DNA from: Streptomyces caelestis
Lineage (GTDB): Bacteria; Actinomycetota; Actinomycetes; Streptomycetales; Streptomycetaceae
Reading direction: 5' to 3'
Length of the DNA stretch: 64,000 nt
Assembly (NCBI RefSeq): GCF_001279005.1
Contig: NZ_LGCN01000074.1
Coordinates: 186,001 to 250,000 of the forward strand
Part shown: one piece after another, positions 45,638-53,169 of the stretch
Layout: the number at the start of each line of letters is the position of its first letter
Position numbering within the stretch: the first letter of the stretch is position 1
Notes under the pieces: generated by a model
Seen by the model: the letters and a program-made list of their open reading frames with translations, nothing else
Told to the model about the DNA's origin: nothing
Databases searched by the model: none
Made by a program: the position numbers and the translations under genes

Positions 45638-46399
45638 ATGACCGGCGATCTGAACGGGCGCAGCGTGATCGTCACCGGAGCGGGATCGGGCATAGGCCGC
45701 GCGGCCGCGCTCGCCTTCGCCGCGCAGGGTGACCGCGTCGTGGTGGCGGACCTCGACGCCGAGAGGGCCGACACGGTCGTCGAGGAGATCGAGCAGGCGG
45801 GCGGCACCGCCGTGGCCGTCACGGGCGACCTGAGCGAACAGGCCGTCGTGGACCGGGTGACGGCGACGGCGGTGGAGCGGTTCGGCGGCGTGGACGTCCT
45901 GGTGAACAACGCCGGGATCATGGACAGCATGTCGGCCCTGGCCGACGTGAGCGACACCGAGTGGGAACGCGTCATCCGGGTCAACCTGACCGCGCCCTTC
46001 CTGCTTTCCCGCGCCGTGCTGCCGCACATGCTGGCCGCGGGGCGCGGCGCCATCGTGAACACCGCCTCCGAGGCCTCCCTGCGCGGCAGCGCGGCGGGCG
46101 CCGCCTACACGGCCTCCAAGCACGGCGTGGTGGGCCTGACGAAGTCCCTCGCCGTGATGTACCGCAGGAGCGGCATCCGCGCCAACGCCGTCTGCCCCGG
46201 CGGCACCGCCACCGCCATCTCGGTGGAAGCCGACCGCACGGCGCACGGTCCGGCGGCGCTCGGCCCGCACTTCGTCAACCTCGGTCGCGTGTCGCAGCCG
46301 GAGGAACAGGCTTCAGTGATCCTGTTTCTCGCCTCGGACGCCGCGAGCAACATCAACGGCGCGATCCTGCCCGTCGACGACGGCTGGTCCGCTGTCTGA
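45638..46399 (+). CDS. Short-chain dehydrogenase/reductase
   Basis: A 253-residue classical SDR. The cofactor motif TGAGSGIGR is at about residues 13-21, with D36-D38 in VVADLDAER favouring NAD(H). NNAG occurs in VLVNNAGIMD, and the catalytic serine, tyrosine and lysine are in NTASEASL and AAYTASKHG. It ends VDDGWSAV, typical for the family. The ATG at 45638 has a GGAGC site seven bases upstream; an in-frame ATG at 45554 lies inside the operator and is rejected. It oxidises or reduces a hydroxyl/keto substrate that cannot be named; the convergent Baeyer-Villiger monooxygenase might use its ketone. Confidence 0.88.
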   Translation: MTGDLNGRSVIVTGAGSGIGRAAALAFAAQGDRVVVADLDAERADTVVEEIEQAGGTAVAVTGDLSEQAVVDRVTATAVERFGGVDVLVNNAGIMDSMSALADVSDTEWERVIRVNLTAPFLLSRAVLPHMLAAGRGAIVNTASEASLRGSAAGAAYTASKHGVVGLTKSLAVMYRRSGIRANAVCPGGTATAISVEADRTAHGPAALGPHFVNLGRVSQPEEQASVILFLASDAASNINGAILPVDDGWSAV

Positions 46400-46544
46400 C
46401 ACGGTGCCGGTCACGCTCACCGGGGTACCGAGGTGCCGCGTCGTGAGCGCGCGCGGCACCTCACCCGATGACGGACCACGCTCCGGACGGGGCCCGGCCG
46501 GCAGCGGCCGGACCCCGGATCGCACCGCGTTGCGGTGTGTGCCC

Positions 46545-48353
46545 CTAGGCTTCGGCGGCCTTCCGTGCCACGAGGACGTCGTCCATGGACTCCTCGCGCC
46601 AGCGCTTCAGGAGGTCGTGGAAAGCGAACGCGCCATGGGGATAGGCGAGCGGTGCGTTCGGCCGGCCGCGCCCCTCACCGTTGTAGTACCCGGGTGTGCA
46701 CTCGGCGTGGAACCACTCGTGGTCGGGGGCGTCCTCGGCCATGACCGCGAGCCATGCGTCCTCCGCCTCCCGGGACGGTTCGATGACGGCGCCCTTGGCT
46801 TCGGCGGCCGCGACGAGCGCCGCGGCATGCACGGCGTGCTCGTCGAGCACATGCGTGTAGTTGACGCTGCTGGCGCTCTGCGTGGCGCCCAGCTGGATCA
46901 GGTTCGGGAAGCCGTTGCTGGTGAACCCGTGCAGGGATCGCGGTCCTCGTTCCGCCAGGGCGTGCAGCAACTGGACGCCGCCCCGGCCGTTGACGGGCAG
47001 TCTGCCGGAATGAACACCGGAGACCCCGACGGAGAACCCGGTGGCGAAGACCAGGCAGTCGAGTGCGTATTCGGTGCCGCCGACCACGACGCCGTGCTCG
47101 GTCATCCGCTCGATGCCGTGCGTGTCCGCGGTGTCGACCAGGGTGACGTTGTCGCGGTTGAACGCCTGCAGGTAGGTGTCGGAGAACGTGGGGCGCTTGC
47201 ACGCGTACCGGTACCAGGGCTTGAGCTTCTCCGCGGTGTCCGCGTCGGCGACGATCCGCTCGACGCGGGCGCGGACCTCGTTCATCTTGACGGCGTCCGC
47301 GACCTCGTAGACCGCTTCGAAGGCCTGCCGGTCCGCCGGGCGGCAAAAGCTCGGCAGGAGCTTCTCCAGCAGGCCGGCCGACGCGGTCCACCGGTCCGCC
47401 ACGAGGTCCTCCTCGGCGGGCTCGCCGGAGGTGATGCGCAGGAAGTTGTCGCGACGCTCGCGGGCCCAGCCGTCGTGGTCGGCGCCGACGTCCCGGGCGG
47501 TGGTGCGGCGGTTGGCGCGCACGTCCACGGTGGAAGGGGTGCGTTGGAAGACGTAGAGGTGTCCGGCGTCCTCGGCCAGCTTCGGGACGACCTGGATGCC
47601 GGTGGCGCCGGTGCCGACGACGCCCACGCGCTTGTCCGCGAGGCCGGTCAGCCCGCCGTCCGGGGTGCCGCCGGTGTAGGCGTAGTCCCAGCGCGACGCG
47701 TGGAAGGTGTGCCCCTTGAAGTTCTCGATGCCGGGGATGCCGGGGAGCTTGAGCTCGGACATGGTGCCGGTCGCCGTGACGACGTAGGTGGCCCGGAACT
47801 TGTCGCCCCGGTCGGTCGTGACGATCCACGCCTGCGAGGTCTCGTCCCAGGTCAAGGACGTGACCGCCGTGGAGAACACGGCGTCCGCGTAGAGGTCGAA
47901 CTTCTCCGCGATCCGTACCGCGTGGCGGCGGATCTCCTCCCCGGGAGCGTATTTCCACTCCGGGACGTACCCGGTCTCGTCGAGCATCGGCAGGTAGACG
48001 TGCGACTCGATGTCGCAGTGGATGCCCGGGTACCGGTTCCAGTACCAGGTCCCTCCGAAGTCACCGCCCTTCTCCAGGACGCGGACCCGCCCGATGCCCC
48101 GCCGGCGCAATCGCGCGCCCGCCAGGATGCCGCCGAATCCGCCGCCGATGACCGCGACGTCCACCCGGTCGCGCAGGGGCTCCCGCTCTTCCGTCTCCCG
48201 CGCGTACGGATCGTCGGCGTAGTAGCCGAACTCGGCGTCGGCGGCAAGGTACTGCCGACTGCCGTCGGGGCGCACCCGTCGCTCCCGTTCGATGCGGTAG
48301 CGCCGCCTCAGCTCGGCCAGTTCCTCGGAGGACAACGTTGCCGGGTTCGTCAT
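46545..48353 (-). CDS. Baeyer-Villiger-type flavin monooxygenase
   Basis: A 602-residue FAD/NADPH enzyme. The FAD motif is AVIGGGFGGILAGARL (about residues 67-82), the Baeyer-Villiger fingerprint FKGHTFHASRWD is at about 220, and the NADPH motif is VGVVGTGATGIQVV. An extended N-terminal arm matches phenylacetone- and cyclohexanone-monooxygenase types, which insert oxygen next to a ketone to form an ester or lactone. The ATG at 48353 is used; upstream in-frame sequence enters the promoter. It is divergent from a secreted SMP-30 lipoprotein, and the shared promoter has a 20-bp palindrome. Confidence 0.92.
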   Translation of the reverse strand: MTNPATLSSEELAELRRRYRIERERRVRPDGSRQYLAADAEFGYYADDPYARETEEREPLRDRVDVAVIGGGFGGILAGARLRRRGIGRVRVLEKGGDFGGTWYWNRYPGIHCDIESHVYLPMLDETGYVPEWKYAPGEEIRRHAVRIAEKFDLYADAVFSTAVTSLTWDETSQAWIVTTDRGDKFRATYVVTATGTMSELKLPGIPGIENFKGHTFHASRWDYAYTGGTPDGGLTGLADKRVGVVGTGATGIQVVPKLAEDAGHLYVFQRTPSTVDVRANRRTTARDVGADHDGWARERRDNFLRITSGEPAEEDLVADRWTASAGLLEKLLPSFCRPADRQAFEAVYEVADAVKMNEVRARVERIVADADTAEKLKPWYRYACKRPTFSDTYLQAFNRDNVTLVDTADTHGIERMTEHGVVVGGTEYALDCLVFATGFSVGVSGVHSGRLPVNGRGGVQLLHALAERGPRSLHGFTSNGFPNLIQLGATQSASSVNYTHVLDEHAVHAAALVAAAEAKGAVIEPSREAEDAWLAVMAEDAPDHEWFHAECTPGYYNGEGRGRPNAPLAYPHGAFAFHDLLKRWREESMDDVLVARKAAEA

Positions 48354-48459
48354 GTGGGGGGACCTCAATTCTTCCGGTGCACTGCCAGGAAGCCGCCCTG
48401 TCCGCCAAGTGGTCTCGTGGTCAACGGACTTGGGCGGGCATGCACTACCGTAGCAAGTA

Positions 48460-48479
48460 CCGGACAGTGTTGTCCGGTT
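48460..48479. promoter_or_regulatory. Palindromic operator between monooxygenase and SMP-30 genes
   Basis: ACCGGACAGTGTTGTCCGGT: perfect 8-bp arms around GTGT, in the divergent promoter 106 bp from the monooxygenase start and 47 bp from the lipoprotein start. Probable target of the TetR regulator encoded at 49,534-50,154. Confidence 0.7.
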
Positions 48480-48526
48480 GAGGCGGAGAGAGCTTCCGCA
48501 CACCTCGGACAGGAAGAGTGACCCCC

Positions 48527-49552
48527 ATGCGACGACTCCCGATCCGATCCCTCACCGGGCTTGCCGCGATCGGCCTGCTGGCCCTCACCGGGTGCGGTAC
48601 ACAGACAAGCAATGCCGGCGTGGCCCCCGCGGCCGCCGGCGGCGCGGACAGGACCGTCCGCGCCCAGAAGGTCATGCGGCTGACGAAGGTGCACCCCGAG
48701 ACCGGCATGACCCTGCTGGAGGGCCCGGCCTTCGACGCGGACGGCAACCTGCTCGTCGTCGATGTCACCGCACCGGCCGGCGAGCCCAAGGTGCTGCGGG
48801 TCGATGTCAGGAGGAAGACGTCGCGTCCGCTGCACACCGACGACCGCGGCACCTACACCTCGGCCCAGTTCAGCCCCTACGACGGACGCATCTACCTGAC
48901 CGACTTCTCCCACGGCGAGATCGTCAGCCTGGCCCCCGACGGCAGTGACCCGCGGACCTTCTTCTCGGGAGAGGTCGACGGAGCACCGATGAACCCCGAC
49001 GACCTCGCCTTCGACCGGGACGGCAACCTGTACGTCAGCGACTCGCGCGGCATGTCCGAGGGCGAGGCGAAGGGACGCGTGATACGGATCGACCGCGAGG
49101 GGAAGAACGCCACCGTCCTGGCGGACGAACTGGCGGCACCGAACGGCATCTCGTTCGACACGGAGTACCGCGGACTGTGGGTCAGCGAACTCACGCAGAA
49201 CCGAGTCTCCTACCTCCTCCTCGACGGCAAGGGCGAGGTGGCGTCCCAGCACACCGCCATCCGGGTGAACGGTGGCATCGCGCAGACCGACTCGATCGCC
49301 GTGGACGCGGACGGCAACCTCTACCAGGCCCTGCACGGCCGACCCGCCATGGCGGTGTACGACCGGCACGGCGAGCGCCTGGCGACCATCGAGGTCCCGG
49401 CCCGCGCCGCCGAGGGGCTCGAGTCGGCGACCAACGTGGCCATCACGCCCGGAGGGACCAAGGCGTACATGACCGTCAGCGGTCCCGCCGGAGGCTATCT
49501 GTACACCTTCGACGCACTGGCGAAGGGCGTCCGTCAGTCCAACGGCGGCTGA
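48527..49552 (+). CDS. SMP-30/gluconolactonase-like lipoprotein
   Basis: A 341-residue exported lipoprotein. The signal peptide ends in the lipobox LALTGC (cysteine at about residue 24). The rest is a six-bladed propeller of the SMP-30/gluconolactonase type, with GPAFDADGNLLVVDV, GRIYLTDFSHGEI, NPDDLAFDRDGNLYVSDSRG, APNGISFD and DSIAVDADGNLYQALHG. Acidic/asparagine residues in these blades bind the catalytic divalent metal. A lactonase next to a Baeyer-Villiger enzyme could open its lactone product, although one is intracellular and the other exported. The ATG at 48527 lies ten bases after AGGAAG; a GTG at 48518 is too close. Its end overlaps the convergent TetR gene by 19 bp. Confidence 0.85.
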   Translation: MRRLPIRSLTGLAAIGLLALTGCGTQTSNAGVAPAAAGGADRTVRAQKVMRLTKVHPETGMTLLEGPAFDADGNLLVVDVTAPAGEPKVLRVDVRRKTSRPLHTDDRGTYTSAQFSPYDGRIYLTDFSHGEIVSLAPDGSDPRTFFSGEVDGAPMNPDDLAFDRDGNLYVSDSRGMSEGEAKGRVIRIDREGKNATVLADELAAPNGISFDTEYRGLWVSELTQNRVSYLLLDGKGEVASQHTAIRVNGGIAQTDSIAVDADGNLYQALHGRPAMAVYDRHGERLATIEVPARAAEGLESATNVAITPGGTKAYMTVSGPAGGYLYTFDALAKGVRQSNGG

Positions 49553-50154
49553 CCGCCCTCGTCACCGTCGAAGGGCCGCACCGGCCCCACCTCGACACCC
49601 AGCAGTCGCCACGCGGCGCGTGCCCGGTGTTCCCGCAGCTCACGAGTGGGGCCGGTGACGGCACCCGAGACCATGGCGACAGCAATCATGAGATCGGCCT
49701 CCTCCGCCGCCAGCCGGTGACCGTCCGGCAGAAGCGCCCGCAGGGCCCGCTCGACCCGCCCGGAGAGCGCCGAAGCGTACGCGGGGATGCCTGAGCGGTT
49801 GGCCGTCCCGTCGGCGTGCAGGATGTTGATGAAGGCTGTCGACTGGGTCTGGTGCCAGGTCAGCACACCGAGGACACGGGCGATGTCCGCGCCCGGCGCC
49901 GCCGCTGCCCGCTCGATCTGACCGACGTTCTCGTCCAGAACCGCGGTGGCGACGGCGGCCCGGTCGGGGAAGTGCCGGTACAGAACACCCTGCCCCACTC
50001 CGGCCCGACGTGCGATCGCCGACAACGGGACGTCGAGGCCGTACTCCGCGTAGATCTCTCGCGCGGCAGCGACGAGAGCGGCCCGATTACGGGCGGCGAC
50101 CCGGCGTCCGTCGTTCGCGGGCCGCCGCTCGTCGGGTAGGGGTCGCTGAGTCAC
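49534..50154 (-). CDS. TetR/AcrR-family transcriptional regulator
   Basis: A 206-residue repressor with helix-turn-helix VPLSAIARRAGVGQGVLYRHFPDRAAV (about residues 42-68) and a helical ligand domain typical of SbtR-type TetR proteins. The start is a GTG at 50154 with a poor ribosome site. It is convergent with and slightly overlaps the SMP-30 gene. The palindrome at 48,460 is the nearest likely operator. Confidence 0.85.
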   Translation of the reverse strand: MTQRPLPDERRPANDGRRVAARNRAALVAAAREIYAEYGLDVPLSAIARRAGVGQGVLYRHFPDRAAVATAVLDENVGQIERAAAAPGADIARVLGVLTWHQTQSTAFINILHADGTANRSGIPAYASALSGRVERALRALLPDGHRLAAEEADLMIAVAMVSGAVTGPTRELREHRARAAWRLLGVEVGPVRPFDGDEGGQPPLD

Positions 50155-50310
50155 CCCGAGAGGGTATCGCCCGACGACGGCATGTCCCCTTCATTCGGCT
50201 CAGGCATTCCCGCGGCCGCTCGCTGTGCGACGCGCGTCCCGGCGAGTTCACGGATGTGACTGCTCTGTGTCGACAGCTCCCACGGTCCGGACTGCCGTGA
50301 ACCTCGGGTG

Positions 50311-50934
50311 TCACGCCTCCCGTACGCTGATGGCGGCCCGGTGATGGCGGGGCGCCTCGATCTCGTCGATCAGTGCGACCGCCAGGTCCGCGTACGTGAT
50401 CCGGCTGACCTGATCACCGTGCTCGGCGATCCGGTACCGGCCGGTGCGCACGCCTTCATGGTCGAAATCGCCCGCCGGGGCCGCATAGACCCAGTCCAGA
50501 TCACACTTCCGCAGTTCGTCGAGGCCTGCCGCACGGCCGAGGAAGAAGGAGCGGTATTCATTCGGGTAGCCCGGCTCGTCCATCAGGGGAACGCCGGACG
50601 CACCGAGCAAGACCGGTGTGAGCCCGACCACCACGAGGCGGTGCACGCCCGCACCGGCCAGACCGGCCGCCAAGGCACGGGACGACGCGGTGAAGAACTC
50701 GTGCGGTGGCACGGACAGGTCCGCGGCGGCACTGACGGCGGCGTCATGCGAAGCGGCCGCATGCTTGATACTCGCCATGTCCGTGACGTCGCCCGCCACG
50801 ACCCTCACGTCGGCCAGGTCACGGTGGCCCGCAGGGTCGCGCACCACCGCGGTGACCTCGTGTCCGCGTCATCGTGCCTCCGCGACAGCCTGTCGCCCCG
50901 CCCGACCGCCGGCTCCGAAAACCACTAGGTTCAT
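50311..50934 (-). pseudogene. NmrA-like NAD(P)-binding protein with an in-frame stop at codon 22
   Basis: From an ATG at 50934 (GAGGCGG six bases upstream) the minus strand encodes MNLVVFGAGGRAGRQAVAEA, the Rossmann start of an NAD(P)H-binding NmrA/SDR-like protein. Codon 22 at 50871-50869 is TGA, and the same frame continues RGHEVTAVVRDPAG and a complete 208-codon domain (VVAGDVTDMASI, HRLVVVGLTPVLL) to 50311. No frameshift is needed, only one changed codon. A restart at 50847 would lack the nucleotide-binding loop. Either a recent nonsense mutation or a base-call error. Confidence 0.78.
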
Positions 50935-51106
50935 GACGAACCGCCTCTGTTCAGGGCCAGCGCCCCTGCGCCCGGGCCAGTTCACGGACGCTATCGAAGA
51001 CCCTGGTCACCAACGGGATACCGGCTAGGGTGAGATCCATGAGGGAACCACTGCCCGTCGACACACACATGTGAGCAATTGTCAAAAGCTGTGGATCAGT
51101 AGCTGT

Positions 51107-51433
51107 TCACGCAGTCTCGTGGTTCAGGTGGATGAGCCCTTCGAGGGAGCCCAGGCGGGCGTGCAGGGCGGGGTCCGGGGTCGGGGTGGTGGTGGTGAGC
51201 AACAGCACCTGGGCCGACGAGTGTTCCGGAGCGTAGAGGTCGTCTTCGCCGTCGTCGCCGGGGATGGGGTTGGGCTGGATCTCGATCCGTCCGTTGGGGC
51301 TGCTGGCGAGATGGTAGACGCCCCGGTAATCGCTGTCGCGCTCGGTGAAGACCAGCCCGAGGCGGTCGCTGACAAGCCAGGCCAGCTCGTCGGCGGTGTG
51401 GGTGCTGGTGCCGTAGGTGTGGTGGTCGGTCAT
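51107..51433 (-). CDS. Small protein carried inside the IS256-type element
   Basis: A 108-residue acidic protein beginning MTDHHTYGTSTHTADELAWL and containing RLGLVFTERDSDYRGVYHLA. I recognise no domain. The composition and third-position GC look like a real gene. It starts 14 bp downstream of the transposase stop on the same strand, has a weak ribosome site, and ends ten bases from the left terminal repeat. It therefore appears to be a passenger of the element, possibly co-transcribed with the transposase. Confidence 0.6.
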   Translation of the reverse strand: MTDHHTYGTSTHTADELAWLVSDRLGLVFTERDSDYRGVYHLASSPNGRIEIQPNPIPGDDGEDDLYAPEHSSAQVLLLTTTTPTPDPALHARLGSLEGLIHLNHETA

Positions 51434-51446
51434 GGTGCACCAGACC

Positions 51447-52700
51447 CTATGCCGCGACGGTGGCGGGGCGCTCGACCAGTTGTCCGCGTTCGAAGCGGGC
51501 CCCGGCACGGACGAGGGCGACGAGGTGGGGTGCGTTCACGGCTCGCCACCGCTGCTGAGCGGACTCGACGAGCTTGAAGACCATGGCCAGGGCGGCGGTG
51601 CGGGAGCCGGCCCCGCGAGTGACCTTGGTGCGCAGGCGGACGGTGGCGAAGGTGGACTCGATCGGGTTGGTCGTCCGCAGATGGATCCAGTGCTCGGCAG
51701 GGAAGTCGTAGAACGCCAGCAGCTCGGCCTCGTCGTCGGTGATCTTCTTGACGGCCTTGGGGAACTTCGTGCCATAGAGCTGGGCGAACGTCTTGATCGC
51801 CTTGGCTGCGAGGTCAAGGTCCTCGGCGTTGTAGATGTCCTGAAGTGCCTTGCGGGCGCCGGGCTGGGCCGACTTCGGCAGAGCGTTGAGCACGTTGGCC
51901 GTTTTGTGAACCCAGCACCTCTGATGCCGGGAGGCGGGGAAGAGCTCGGACAAAGCCTTCCAGAAGCCGAGAGCCCCATCGCCGACCGCCAGGACCGGGG
52001 CACGCATTCCCCGGCGGGCGCAGTCGCGCAGCAGGTCCACCCATGACTCGCCCGATTCACGGTAGCCGTCCTTGAGCGCGACCAGCTCCTTGCTGCCGTC
52101 GGCCCGCACCCCGACGAGGACGAGCACGCAGGCTCTGGCCTCCTCCAGGCGAACGTTGAGGTGGATGCCGTCGGCCCACAAATACACGTAGTCAACCTCC
52201 GTCAGGTCGCGGTCCATGAAGGCGGCGTGGTCGGCCTGCCATTGCTGGGTCAGCCGGGTGACCGTGGCAGGGGACAGCCCGGCCGAGCTTCCAAGGAACT
52301 GTTCCAGCGCGGGTACGAAATCGCCCGAGGACAGGCCGTGCAAGTAGAGCAGCGGAAGAACCTCGCTGATCTTCGGGCTCTTGCGGCACCAGGGCGGCAG
52401 GATCGCGGAGGAGAACCGCTTGCGCTCGCCCGTGGCCTCATCGACGCGCTTATCGTTGACCCGCGGCGCCTTCACCTCGACCGCGCCGGCTGCGGTGGTG
52501 ACCTGTGTGGGCTGGTGATAGCCGTTCCGGACCACCAGGCGGCGCCCCTTGTCGTCGCGCTCATCAGCCAACTCGGCTATGTAGGCGTTGACTTCGGCCT
52601 CCAATGCGGCGGCCAGCATCCTTCTCGCACCCTCCCGGACGATCTCGTCGATCAGGGAGGAGCCGTTGGTGGTGCCGTCGTCGTTCACTACGCTGAGCAC
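51447..52700 (-). CDS. IS256-family (mutator-type) transposase
   Basis: A 417-residue DDE transposase that seems complete. Catalytic residues lie in YLWADGIHLNVRLEEAR (first D), VLAVGDGALGFWKALSELFP (second D) and HLRTTNPIESTFATVRLRT (E). The block CWVHKTANVLNALPKSAQP is diagnostic of the mutator/IS256 family. The GTG at 52700 has GGGAAGG upstream; an in-frame TTG at 52760 would extend it by 20 residues. Located between the element's inverted repeats, so potentially active. Confidence 0.9.
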   Translation of the reverse strand: MLSVVNDDGTTNGSSLIDEIVREGARRMLAAALEAEVNAYIAELADERDDKGRRLVVRNGYHQPTQVTTAAGAVEVKAPRVNDKRVDEATGERKRFSSAILPPWCRKSPKISEVLPLLYLHGLSSGDFVPALEQFLGSSAGLSPATVTRLTQQWQADHAAFMDRDLTEVDYVYLWADGIHLNVRLEEARACVLVLVGVRADGSKELVALKDGYRESGESWVDLLRDCARRGMRAPVLAVGDGALGFWKALSELFPASRHQRCWVHKTANVLNALPKSAQPGARKALQDIYNAEDLDLAAKAIKTFAQLYGTKFPKAVKKITDDEAELLAFYDFPAEHWIHLRTTNPIESTFATVRLRTKVTRGAGSRTAALAMVFKLVESAQQRWRAVNAPHLVALVRAGARFERGQLVERPATVAA

Positions 52701-52815
52701 GGACGTGCCTTCCCGGCCGGTGCTGCGAACACCGGTCTTGCTCGGTGACCTATCGATCAATCACACGGGAAGGTACGTCCTCCCCGAGATGATCCACAGG
52801 TCTTGAGCATTGCTC

Positions 52816-53169
52816 GAAGCAGGCCCTGTTGGACACTACCTCCATCTCCGCGAATGTCCGGGAACGTCACTTCGCCCGCCGAGCCGGCTCCAACTAGCCG
52901 CGATGACTGAGGACCGGAACATCGAATCCGCAGGTGTGCCACTGAAACTGCCCGCGCGGGACCGATGACCCGCTGGGCTGCTGCTCCAGCTCACCGTTGA
53001 CAGCCGAACGATCCAAGGCCTTCGGGGCGTCATTACCCTCGCCCGTTCTCCGCGTTCAAGCGTGATGGCAAGCCCAAGCACGGCCATCACGGCGCCTTCT
53101 TCGCCGGAGGAGGCGTCGGTGTCCACCCCTAGGTCCGTCCCCGGCGCATCCCAGCCCCCGGCGATTGCC
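52816..53169. other. Intergenic region after the IS element
   Basis: 354 bp between the right terminal repeat and the stop of the Ser/Thr kinase gene. Open frames present (for example 52836-53234 minus) have no recognisable domain. I see no feature here. Confidence 0.4.

Larger units (their letters stand above)
51071..52815 (-). mobile_element. IS256-family insertion sequence with passenger gene
   Basis: Terminal inverted repeats: left 51071-51096 starts GAGCAATTGTCAAAAGC; right 52790-52815, read inward, starts GAGCAATGCTCAAGACC. Both end CTGTGGATCA, and 22 of 26 positions agree. They enclose the IS256-type transposase and a second gene of 108 codons next to the left repeat. The 1745-bp length is above the usual 1.3-1.5 kb for the family. 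The 8 bases outside the ends (ACACATGT and GAAGCAGG) differ, so no target duplication is evident. Confidence 0.75.

Noticed and set aside
51063..52823. Target-site duplication for the IS256-type element
   Set aside because: The 8-bp flanks ACACATGT and GAAGCAGG do not match.
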